18,674 bases of DNA from an uncultured Lachnospiraceae bacterium. Lineage in GTDB: Bacteria; Bacillota; Clostridia; Lachnospirales; Lachnospiraceae. Positions 6,769 through 13,821 of this stretch are shown here, piece after piece. Position 1 is the first letter of the stretch, and every line of letters begins with the position of its first letter. The stretch is taken from positions 1 to 18,674 of the forward strand of contig CAJURF010000072.1 of the NCBI GenBank assembly GCA_910588825.1, written 5' to 3'. The notes under the pieces were generated by a model. That model made no database searches and was not told the origin of the DNA. It worked only from the letters and a program-made list of their open reading frames with translations. A program made the position numbers and the translations under genes.

Positions 6769-8436
6769 CTATTTCGGTATTTCAAGGATTGCACCTCTGT
6801 TGCCGGAAGTCACCATCGCTGCATAACGTGCCAGGTATCCCGTTGTCACTTTCGGCTGCCTGGGCTGCCACTGAGCCCTGCGGCCAGCCAGCTCTTCTTC
6901 CGTTAATGCCGCCTCCAGCTTCAGGTTTGGAATGTCAATCCGAATCTTATCTCCCTCTTTAAGAAGGGCAATCGGCCCTCCTACAGCCGCTTCCGGCGAT
7001 ACGTGTCCAATGGATGCTCCCCGGGATGCGCCGCTGAACCGGCCGTCTGTGATTAACGCCACGCTTTTACCCAGCCCCATTCCTGCAATGGCAGAAGTGG
7101 GATTCAGCATCTCTCTCATGCCGGGGCCGCCTTTGGGCCCCTCGTAACGGATCACCACCACATCACCAGGATTAATCTTCCCTCCCAGAATGGCCTCACA
7201 GGCTTCTTCATCGGACTCAAAGATTCTGGCAGGACCTTCATGGACCATCATCTCTGCCACAACTGCCGAACGTTTTACCACACTTCCGTCCGGTGCCAGA
7301 TTCCCGGTGAGCACAGCCAGACCGCCTGTCTCGCTGTATGGATTCTCAATGGGGCGGATTACCTGGGGATTTTTGTTTTCACAATCTTTGATGTTCTCAC
7401 CCACTGTTTTTCCGGTCACTGTCATACAGTCTGTGTGGAGAAGCCCTTTCTTATCCAGCTCATGCATCACTGCATAAACTCCTCCTGCCTCGTTTAAGTC
7501 CTCCATATAGGTGGGGCCTGCTGGAGCCAGATGACACAGATTGGGTGTCTTCTCACTAATTTCGTTAGCAAAAGTAATATCGAAATCCATACCGATTTCA
7601 TGGGCAATGGCGGGAAGATGAAGCATACTGTTGGTGGAACATCCCAACGCCATATCCACTGTCAGAGCATTTAAAATGGCATCTTCCGTCATAATGTCCC
7701 GAGGACGGATATTTTTTTCATACATTTCCATAACTTTCATTCCCGCCTGTTTCGCCAGACGAATACGGGCGGAATACACAGCGGGAATGGTTCCGTTTCC
7801 CTGAAGCCCCATACCCAGCACTTCTGTCAGACAGTTCATGCTGTTGGCCGTATACATTCCGGAACAGGAGCCGCAGGTGGGACACGCCTGATTTTCAAAT
7901 TCTTCCACTTCCTGCTGCGTCATCTTCCCGGCACTGTACGCTCCTACCGCCTCAAACATGCTGGAAAGACTGGTCTTATGACCCTGGACATGCCCGGCCA
8001 TCATAGGCCCTCCGCTGACAAATACAGTGGGGACATTGATTCTGGCCGCTGCCATCAAAAGACCTGGTACATTTTTATCACAGTTTGGCACCATTACCAG
8101 TGCGTCAAACTGATGGGCCAGCGCCATGGATTCTGTGGAATCTGCAATCAGATCTCTGGTCACCAGAGAATATTTCATGCCAATATGGCCCATGGCAATC
8201 CCGTCACACACGGCAATAGCCGGAAACACAACCGGTGTGCCTCCCGCCATAGCAACTCCCTGCTTGACTGCATCTACAATTTTGTCCAGATTCATATGCC
8301 CTGGCACAATCTCATTATAAGAACTTACGATTCCCACCAGAGGACGCTCCAGTTCCTCTTTCGTCATGCCCAGCGCATTGAACAGAGAACGGTGGGGAGC
8401 CTGCTGTACTCCTTTTTTCACTGCGTCACTTTTCAT
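6769..8436 (-). CDS. ilvD: Dihydroxy-acid dehydratase
   Basis: Dehydrates 2,3-dihydroxy-isovalerate and 2,3-dihydroxy-3-methylvalerate to the 2-oxo acids of valine and isoleucine. Iron-sulfur ligands are Cys119 (NCDKNVPG) and Cys191 in CPTCGSCSG (185-193), with Cys77 in VCDGIAMGH. The position that carries the extra Cys in the [2Fe-2S] class is Gly here (VPGHMNL, about residue 46), as in the E. coli enzyme. I therefore infer an oxygen-labile [4Fe-4S] form, fitting an anaerobe. The C-terminal part has the GRFSGAS and GHVSPEAA blocks. At 555 residues it is full length. AGGAGAACTGAAA precedes the ATG. It lies 57 bases after leuB and 12 before ilvB. Confidence 0.95.
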   Translation of the reverse strand: MKSDAVKKGVQQAPHRSLFNALGMTKEELERPLVGIVSSYNEIVPGHMNLDKIVDAVKQGVAMAGGTPVVFPAIAVCDGIAMGHIGMKYSLVTRDLIADSTESMALAHQFDALVMVPNCDKNVPGLLMAAARINVPTVFVSGGPMMAGHVQGHKTSLSSMFEAVGAYSAGKMTQQEVEEFENQACPTCGSCSGMYTANSMNCLTEVLGMGLQGNGTIPAVYSARIRLAKQAGMKVMEMYEKNIRPRDIMTEDAILNALTVDMALGCSTNSMLHLPAIAHEIGMDFDITFANEISEKTPNLCHLAPAGPTYMEDLNEAGGVYAVMHELDKKGLLHTDCMTVTGKTVGENIKDCENKNPQVIRPIENPYSETGGLAVLTGNLAPDGSVVKRSAVVAEMMVHEGPARIFESDEEACEAILGGKINPGDVVVIRYEGPKGGPGMREMLNPTSAIAGMGLGKSVALITDGRFSGASRGASIGHVSPEAAVGGPIALLKEGDKIRIDIPNLKLEAALTEEELAGRRAQWQPRQPKVTTGYLARYAAMVTSGNRGAILEIPK

Positions 8437-8493
8437 TTTCAGTTCTCCTATTTTGTGATTTCAATATCTATCGTCTCATCATTTTTGTCAAGA

Positions 8494-9576
8494 TTACAGA
8501 TTTTTCAGAATCAATTCTCCCATTTTACGGGTGCCCACACAGGTGCATCCCTCAGACATAATATCTACCGTCCGGTAACCCTGGCTTAGTACTTTTTGTA
8601 CTGCCTGTTCCACTGCATCCGCTTCTTGATCCAGGTCCAGGGAATACCGCAGCATCATAGCCGCAGATAGTATGGTGGCAATGGGATTGGCCTTATCCTG
8701 TCCGGCAATATCCGGCGCAGAACCGTGGCTGGGCTCATAAAGTCCGAATTTCGTCTCATTAAGGCTGGCAGATGACAGCATACCGATGGAACCGGTAATC
8801 ATGCTGGCCTCATCCGAAAGAATATCTCCGAACATGTTTTCTGTCAGGACCACATCAAACTGGCCGGGGTCCCGCACCAGCTGCATGGCACAGTTATCCA
8901 CCAGCATATGTTCCAGTTTCACATCCGGATAATCTGCGGCCACTTCCTCAACCACTTTTCTCCAGAGCCGGGAAGAATCCAGCACATTGGCTTTATCCAC
9001 GCTGGTGACCTTTTTCTGCCGCTTTCGGGCAATCTCAAACCCCTTCACGGCAATCCGGCGGATTTCCTGTTCATTATATACCAGAGTATCCACTGCCGTC
9101 CAGACACCATTTTCTTCATATGTTTTCCGTTCCCCAAAATAAAGCCCTCCGGTGAGCTCACGCATAATCAGCAGGTCAAACCCAGTCTCGATGATATCCG
9201 GGCGGAGGGGACACGCTTCCCTCAGCTGGCTGTAGAGGTATGCCGGTCTGAGATTTGCAAATAAGTTCAGTTCTTTGCGGATTTTTAAAAGCCCTGCCTC
9301 CGGCCTTTTGGAGGGTTCCAGCTGATACCAGGGGGATGTGGCCGCATCTCCGCCCACAGATCCCATGAGCACTGCATCGGCGCTATTTGCCGCTGCAATG
9401 GTCTCGTCTGTCAGAGGAACCCCGTATGTATCAATGGAAGCTCCGCCTATGAGGGCTTCCTCATATTGAAATGTATGGCCATATTTTTCACATACGCCGT
9501 CTAAAACTTTTTTCGCTTCTCTCACAATTTCCGGCCCGATGCCGTCACCCGGAATCAAAACAATCTTATGTTCCAT
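8494..9576 (-). CDS. leuB: 3-isopropylmalate dehydrogenase
   Basis: NAD-dependent oxidative decarboxylase of 3-isopropylmalate in leucine synthesis. The GDGIGPE start block, the Arg-containing MRELTGG block with GLYFGER, the active-site segment DKANVLDSSRLWR, DNCAMQL and the Asp-rich GDILSDEASM are all present. The YEPSHGSAPDIAG block marks the family C-terminal half and cofactor site. I choose ATG at 9576 (360 residues) over the ATG at 9585, because AGAAAGGA overlaps the upstream ATG and is correctly spaced only for the second. Isocitrate or tartrate dehydrogenase paralogues are less likely given the ilvD-ilvB neighbours. leuA, leuC and leuD are not in this window. Confidence 0.94.
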   Translation of the reverse strand: MEHKIVLIPGDGIGPEIVREAKKVLDGVCEKYGHTFQYEEALIGGASIDTYGVPLTDETIAAANSADAVLMGSVGGDAATSPWYQLEPSKRPEAGLLKIRKELNLFANLRPAYLYSQLREACPLRPDIIETGFDLLIMRELTGGLYFGERKTYEENGVWTAVDTLVYNEQEIRRIAVKGFEIARKRQKKVTSVDKANVLDSSRLWRKVVEEVAADYPDVKLEHMLVDNCAMQLVRDPGQFDVVLTENMFGDILSDEASMITGSIGMLSSASLNETKFGLYEPSHGSAPDIAGQDKANPIATILSAAMMLRYSLDLDQEADAVEQAVQKVLSQGYRTVDIMSEGCTCVGTRKMGELILKNL

Positions 9577-9584
9577 GTGTCTCA

Positions 9585-9592
9585 TCCTTTCT
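9585..9592 (-). promoter_or_regulatory. Ribosome site deciding the leuB start
   Basis: AGAAAGGA at 9592-9585 on the minus strand touches the ATG at 9585-9583 but stands eight bases before the ATG at 9576, so the shorter LeuB is preferred. Confidence 0.6.
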
Positions 9593-9609
9593 CTACATTG
9601 CAGTTTCAG

Positions 9610-9643
9610 CCCCTCTGACCGGCAGGACAGCCAGACAAAGGGG
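9610..9643 (-). promoter_or_regulatory. Hairpin in the yajC-leuB leader
   Basis: CCCCTCTGACCGGC (9610-9623) and GCCAGACAAAGGGG (9630-9643) can form 13 of 14 pairs, counting G-U, with a six-base loop. No T-run follows on either strand, so it does not look like an intrinsic terminator. It ends about 18 bases before the leuB ribosome site. It may be a processing site, a stability element or a protein target setting leuB levels apart from yajC. I see no T-box or leader-peptide attenuator signature. Confidence 0.5.
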
Positions 9644-9664
9644 CCCGATTTACTTCACTCATCT

Positions 9665-9952
9665 TTATTCAGCTTCCGCTGTCTGCGCCTTTTCCACCTC
9701 TGCAATGGCAGCTTTGCGCATGGGAATCCGGCAGTTCTTGTTATTTCCGAATTCGATAATTACATCCTCCTCGGTGAGATCAATCACCACGCCGTAAAAG
9801 CCGCTGGTTGTGACTACACTGTCTCCCACAGCCATATCAGCCAGCATCGCCTTGACTCTGTTCTGTTCTTTCTTCTGCGGCCGAATCATCAAAAAATACA
9901 TGACGGCAATCAGGACCACCATCCAGATCAACATAAAGGCATTACTATCCAT
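9665..9952 (-). CDS. yajC: Preprotein translocase subunit YajC
   Basis: Small Sec accessory protein that associates with SecDF. At 95 residues it has one N-terminal membrane helix (about 8-24) followed by the family hallmark RPQKKEQ. The small cytosolic domain has the GD-x-VVTTSG-x-YG block and an Ile/Val-rich strand ending before a basic tail. GGAGGAAC precedes the ATG. It follows tgt, the usual tgt-yajC arrangement, but secD/secF do not follow; leuB does. Confidence 0.93.
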   Translation of the reverse strand: MDSNAFMLIWMVVLIAVMYFLMIRPQKKEQNRVKAMLADMAVGDSVVTTSGFYGVVIDLTEEDVIIEFGNNKNCRIPMRKAAIAEVEKAQTAEAE

Positions 9953-9984
9953 ACCTGCTGTTCCTCCTATTCAAAATTTCTTTC

Positions 9985-10010
9985 AAAAAACGTATCATAA
10001 CACATGATAC
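9985..10010 (-). terminator. Possible weak terminator between tgt and yajC
   Basis: GTATCAT (9992-9998) and ATGATAC (10004-10010) form a 7-bp stem with a five-base loop, followed on the minus strand after one G by six T residues (9990-9985). The stem is AT-rich, so read-through is likely. Confidence 0.45.
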
Positions 10011-10032
10011 ACAAAAGCCCGCCATTCATCAA
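10004..10032 (-). promoter_or_regulatory. Possible promoter for yajC-leuB-ilvD-ilvB-serA
   Basis: TTGATG (10032-10027, minus) and TATCAT (10009-10004) are 17 bases apart. Each matches consensus at four of six positions or a little better. The -10 lies within an arm of the preceding hairpin, so terminator and promoter would share bases. Only a candidate. Confidence 0.3.
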
Positions 10033-10039
10033 GTGTTTT

Positions 10040-11179
10040 TTATGATTCTTTTCTGATCTGCTCCATGGATTCTAATTTTGCTTTTTTATAAGAATCAAAG
10101 GTTCCCTCATCCAGAGCATCCCTGATTTCTTCCATTAAATGATTATAGAAGTACAGATTATGAAGCACGCAGAGCCGCATGCCCAGCATTTCCTTTGCTT
10201 TTAAAAGATGACGGATATAGGCTCTGCTGTAATGCCGGCAGGCAGGACAGCCACATCCCTCCTCGATGGGCCGCTCATCCGTACTGTACCGGGCATTGAA
10301 CAGATTTCTTTTACCCTGCCCGGTATAGACATGGCCGTGTCTCCCGTTTCTGCTGGGATAGACACAGTCAAAGAAGTCAACTCCCCGGGATACAGCTTCT
10401 ATGATATTGGCAGGTGTTCCCACCCCCATCAGATACGTGGGCTTATCCTGGGGCAGATGAGGTACCACTTCGTCCAGAATCCGGTACATATCCTCCTGGG
10501 ATTCCCCCACAGACAGACCGCCCACAGCATAGCCGTCCAGGTCCATCCGGGCGATCTCTTTGGCATGATCCACCCGGATATCTTCATATATGGCTCCCTG
10601 ATTGATGCCAAATAGCATCTGATGCCGGTTTAATGTATCCTCTTTTTGATTCAGCCGCGTCATCTCATCTTTACACCGGGCAAGCCAGCGGGTGGTCCGC
10701 TCCACAGATGCCTGCACATAATCCCTGTCCGCTGTGCCGGAGGGACATTCATCAAAAGCCATGGCAATGGTGGATGCCAGGTTAGACTGAATTCTCATGC
10801 TCTCCTCCGGCCCCATGAAAATCTTCTTTCCGTCTATATGAGATTGGAAGAAAACGCCTTCCTCTTTAATCTTTCTAAGGCTTGACAGGGAAAACACTTG
10901 AAATCCCCCGGAATCTGTGAGAATGGGCCTGTCCCATACCATAAATTTGTGAAGCCCCCCCAGCTGCCTCACCAGCTCATCTCCTGGCCTGAGATGAAGG
11001 TGATACGTATTGGACAGCTGCACCTGTGTGCCGATCGTCTTCAAATCTTCTGTGGACACTGCCCCTTTGATGGCTGCGGCAGTTCCCACGTTCATAAACA
11101 CCGGGGTCTCTATGGCTCCGTGAACTGTTTCCAGACGGGCCCTTTTCGCCCGCCCTTGAATTTTCTTTACTGCATACAT
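10040..11179 (-). CDS. tgt: tRNA-guanine transglycosylase (queuine/preQ1 insertion)
   Basis: Exchanges guanine-34 of tRNA(Asp, Asn, His, Tyr) for the queuosine precursor preQ1. The nucleophile/base pair is visible as Asp89 (LTDSGGFQVFSL) and Asp271 (DFFDCVYPSRNGRHG). Zinc ligands are Cys309, Cys311, Cys314 and His340. The GGLSVGE and YLMGVGTP blocks are intact. I use ATG at 11179 (379 residues), since AGAAAGGA stands eight bases upstream. The ATG at 11203 would add eight residues and overlap the upstream gene. It lies 16 bases after the AAA-like/PD-(D/E)XK gene and is probably transcribed from that gene's promoter. queA is not in the window. Confidence 0.95.
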   Translation of the reverse strand: MYAVKKIQGRAKRARLETVHGAIETPVFMNVGTAAAIKGAVSTEDLKTIGTQVQLSNTYHLHLRPGDELVRQLGGLHKFMVWDRPILTDSGGFQVFSLSSLRKIKEEGVFFQSHIDGKKIFMGPEESMRIQSNLASTIAMAFDECPSGTADRDYVQASVERTTRWLARCKDEMTRLNQKEDTLNRHQMLFGINQGAIYEDIRVDHAKEIARMDLDGYAVGGLSVGESQEDMYRILDEVVPHLPQDKPTYLMGVGTPANIIEAVSRGVDFFDCVYPSRNGRHGHVYTGQGKRNLFNARYSTDERPIEEGCGCPACRHYSRAYIRHLLKAKEMLGMRLCVLHNLYFYNHLMEEIRDALDEGTFDSYKKAKLESMEQIRKES

Positions 11180-11187
11180 GAATAGAA

Positions 11188-11195
11188 TCCTTTCT
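11188..11195 (-). promoter_or_regulatory. Ribosome site deciding the tgt start
   Basis: AGAAAGGA at 11195-11188 on the minus strand is eight bases before ATG 11179. The earlier in-frame ATG at 11203 is preceded only by AAGAAG with no spacer. Confidence 0.6.
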
Positions 11196-12872
11196 TTACA
11201 CACATCTTCTTACCAGACACTGTTTCTTCCAGAACGCCATTGCCAGCCGGATTACTGTCCGATATCCTGCCTGCTCCACACTTTTGGCATACTGCTTACT
11301 CTCCACCTGGCGCAGAGCGCTCTCACATGCCTTTTCCAGACTGCTCTCAGAATCGGTCCACTTGATCTCAATGACCAGCGCCCGGCGGTTACGGCGGTCC
11401 TTGACCACAATGTCCGAACGCCCAAGGCCGCACTCATAATTGGATTCCACTTTATATCCGGCATTGGAAAGCAGCCCCACGGTAAAAGCATGGTAATAAC
11501 TTTCCCGATAATCATGATAGCTGATGGTATTAAACAGCAAATCCGTGATCAACTGAGCCAGTTTGTCTGTATCCGCATTCCAGAAAGCCGAAAACAGCTC
11601 ACTGCGGTCACTGGCCGCCGCCCTGTCCCAGAACCATTTCCTCACACTTTTGCGAAAAATATCCATAATCTCCGCATTGGGAATTCTCAGGGCAGTCCGG
11701 CCCGAGTCCGTCTTTTCTTCCACCTCAGCTATGGTGAGATATCCGGTAAAATACAGCAGCGTCCACAGATTTTCCTCTGATGCCTCCAGCACATCATAAG
11801 TAAGCGCATTTTCAATTGTCTCTGTAATATATCCCCCGGCCAGCAGGGTTTCAAATTTTTCCTGAATGTCAAACTGGGTTCTGTCAAGGAACGAGCGGAT
11901 AATAGCGTTATCGCTTGTATTTTCCCAGTAATTCTTCGGCGGGGTATCCGGGTTCAGTATGAGGCTGTTCACATGGTTCATCACATCCCACGGACAGTAT
12001 ACATCAAAGCTTCCAAAATGATAGCCGTCATACCACTTTTTCATTTCCTTTACATGGTCTGTCAGCTCTGCCGCCTGCAGAAGACCGTCAATTTCTGCCT
12101 GGGTAAAACCAAAATATTCGTTCAGCCTGGAATCAGCTATGGTATCCGATACAAAATTATTCGCCCCGGTAAAAATACTCTCCTTGGCGATTCTAAGACA
12201 TCCTGTAATCACAGCAAATTTCAGCAAGTCGTTGTCTTTGATTGCCATACTAATCAGCGGACGGACCACTTCCATCATCTCGTCATAATAGTCCATCTTT
12301 TTTCCTCTGCTCCCACTGGCCTTGGCAATGGGGACATCGTACTCGTCCAGCAGAAGAACCACCGGTTTCCCATAATGAATGTACATCATGCGGATCAGCA
12401 GAGAAATAGCGCTTTTTACCACTTCCACATCTGCCGTCATGGATTTCAGCTGGGCGAATTTTCTTTTGTCGTCTTCATCTATGCTGTCATTATCTAAGAG
12501 ATACGCATGTTCGATACACGCATTCATAAACGCTGTCTTCAGCATCCCAAAAGCGCTGTCAAAGGTATTTCCGCCCACATCTTTGAACGTCAGAAACAGT
12601 ACCGGATACCCATTCATCCATTCTTTGCATAGTTCCTGATTCTTTGATACCGCAAGGCCCTCAAATAACGCCCTGCTGTCCTTTCTGATATCAAAAAATT
12701 CAGCCAGCATACGCATCCCCAAAGTTTTGCCAAAACGGCGGGGCCGTACAATCAATGTAATTTCGATACCACTGGTTCCCAGCAATTCCTCAATCAATCC
12801 GGACTTATCAATATAATAAAAACCTTCTTGTCTAATCTTCGTAAAATTGGAAGTTCCCACAGGAATATTCAA
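11196..12872 (-). CDS. AAA-ATPase-like / PD-(D/E)XK nuclease family protein, copy 2
   Basis: This 558-residue protein has the same layout as the copy at 1808-3508 and is only moderately similar in sequence. RPRRFGKT is at residues 43-50 and LLLDEYD at 173-179. A TG-x-LRIAKESIFTG segment lies at about 223-236 and WYDG at 280-283. A CPWD block follows, then a nuclease-like core with Asp487 (GRSD), Glu502 and Lys504 (EIK). Catalytic residues appear intact. The start is a TTG at 12872 after GGGGGA. The ATG four bases after that site is out of frame. It heads the transcript that continues into tgt, an unusual place for an accessory-family gene. Function is unproven; the family is often annotated only as ATP-binding protein. 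Confidence 0.88.
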   Translation of the reverse strand: MNIPVGTSNFTKIRQEGFYYIDKSGLIEELLGTSGIEITLIVRPRRFGKTLGMRMLAEFFDIRKDSRALFEGLAVSKNQELCKEWMNGYPVLFLTFKDVGGNTFDSAFGMLKTAFMNACIEHAYLLDNDSIDEDDKRKFAQLKSMTADVEVVKSAISLLIRMMYIHYGKPVVLLLDEYDVPIAKASGSRGKKMDYYDEMMEVVRPLISMAIKDNDLLKFAVITGCLRIAKESIFTGANNFVSDTIADSRLNEYFGFTQAEIDGLLQAAELTDHVKEMKKWYDGYHFGSFDVYCPWDVMNHVNSLILNPDTPPKNYWENTSDNAIIRSFLDRTQFDIQEKFETLLAGGYITETIENALTYDVLEASEENLWTLLYFTGYLTIAEVEEKTDSGRTALRIPNAEIMDIFRKSVRKWFWDRAAASDRSELFSAFWNADTDKLAQLITDLLFNTISYHDYRESYYHAFTVGLLSNAGYKVESNYECGLGRSDIVVKDRRNRRALVIEIKWTDSESSLEKACESALRQVESKQYAKSVEQAGYRTVIRLAMAFWKKQCLVRRCV

Positions 12873-12900
12873 AGTTCATCCCCCTTTTCAAACACGCTCT

Positions 12901-12930
12901 AAAAAACTCCAGCCAGCGGAGCAGTTTTTT
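12901..12930. terminator. Bidirectional-type terminator after the C39 lipoprotein gene
   Basis: CTCC (12907-12910) and GGAG (12918-12921) form the core stem. Flanking A6 (12901-12906) and T6 (12925-12930) extend it and give a T-run on both strands, with CAG unpaired on one side. It lies about 55 bases after the C39 gene stop. It also falls between the promoter at 12943-12971 and the TTG at 12872. Confidence 0.6.
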
Positions 12931-12942
12931 ACTTTTTACAGT

Positions 12943-12971
12943 AGTATATCCTTTACAGGCGTATTTTTCAA
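12943..12971 (-). promoter_or_regulatory. Promoter ahead of AAA-like copy 2 and tgt
   Basis: TTGAAA (12971-12966, minus) is followed by 17 bases and TATACT (12948-12943). Both hexamers match consensus at five of six positions or close to it. Predicted transcription starts near 12936, just before the hairpin at 12901-12930. Confidence 0.55.
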
Positions 12972-12984
12972 CTGAAAACTTTCC

Positions 12985-13803
12985 TTACTGAATCACAACA
13001 GCCTGTCTGCCAAGGTCTTCATATCTGCTCTCGAAAATCTGGATATCATAAGCCCTCACATCTCCATATACGGGGTCCGCTGTCCACACCTGTCCATCCT
13101 CACAGCCCACAAGGACCCTGCAGTGCTCGGGCGTATACCACGATATATCCGTCCCATCCACATTCCATGTAACGCTGTAGTATCCTTCTGCACAGTCCAG
13201 GGTTCCCCATATAATGACGGGAACTCCGGCCTCTATATAGGGGAACAGTTCTTCCAGCCGGCAGCCGGAAATATCGGCGGCCCTTAACTCTGACCGGGCC
13301 GCCTCCAGATACTTGTTGGCTGTATTTACAATCACCGGGGCATAACAGCCATATGAACTGTCATCCCGGGGGTCCCCCTCAAATGCTTTGCGAAAATCCA
13401 CTGTTCCCACTTCCCCTTTATCCAGGTAATGGTCCGCAAGCTCACACTTATCCACAGAAATCCCATTGTAATTGAGAACCATGGCAAGAGACGTGATCTC
13501 ACAGCCTGTGGGCAGTTCCGGATACTGGCATATAGGCTGCAGGTCAATCCGGCCTGGCTTTTGCTCTGCCGGATTCTGCTTCTGTTGGCGCTGCTCTGGC
13601 TGATGTTCTTCACCCCCAGGTGTTTCCGTTTCCATCTGCAGCGGCGCTTGTGTCTCCGGTGTTTCCCTATGGTCATCCTCATTGGCTCCGCCTGTCTCCA
13701 CTGGTGCATCCTTGACTGTATCTCTGCCTGTTTTACCCAATGGATGACATCCCGTGCAAAGGAGCATGGATAGGATGAATAAAAATAATTTTTTCGTTTT
13801 CAT
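12985..13803 (-). CDS. Lipoprotein with C39-like papain-fold peptidase domain
   Basis: A secreted, lipid-anchored cysteine peptidase of the C39-like type (PF13529). The signal peptide has a lipobox LLCTGC with lipid-bearing Cys19. A long polar linker rich in Glu, Gln, Thr and Pro (about 22-85) follows and should hold the domain away from the membrane. The catalytic Cys101 is in LPTGCEITSLAM, His227 in PEHCRVLVGC and Asp243 in ADPVYG. The substrate is unknown; by context it may be a cell-wall or surface protein. I choose ATG at 13803 (272 residues) rather than 13809, because AGGAG is eight bases from it and only two from the other. It is the last gene of the five-gene operon, 18 bases after the kinase. 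Confidence 0.85.
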   Translation of the reverse strand: MKTKKLFLFILSMLLCTGCHPLGKTGRDTVKDAPVETGGANEDDHRETPETQAPLQMETETPGGEEHQPEQRQQKQNPAEQKPGRIDLQPICQYPELPTGCEITSLAMVLNYNGISVDKCELADHYLDKGEVGTVDFRKAFEGDPRDDSSYGCYAPVIVNTANKYLEAARSELRAADISGCRLEELFPYIEAGVPVIIWGTLDCAEGYYSVTWNVDGTDISWYTPEHCRVLVGCEDGQVWTADPVYGDVRAYDIQIFESRYEDLGRQAVVIQ

Positions 13804-13811
13804 TGTCATTT

Positions 13812-13816
13812 CTCCT
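13812..13816 (-). promoter_or_regulatory. Ribosome site deciding the C39 lipoprotein start
   Basis: AGGAG at 13816-13812 on the minus strand stands eight bases before ATG 13803 but only two before the ATG at 13809. Confidence 0.5.
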
Positions 13817-13821
13817 GGAGT

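Noticed and set aside
7978..8589. 203-codon plus-strand frame
   Set aside because: Antisense to ilvD and the end of leuB; no ribosome site or domain.
9586..9664. T-box or leader-peptide attenuator before leuB
   Set aside because: The gap is only 88 bases from yajC to the leuB start, with no T-box AGGGTGG-type motif, no run of Leu or Ile codons and no terminator T-run.
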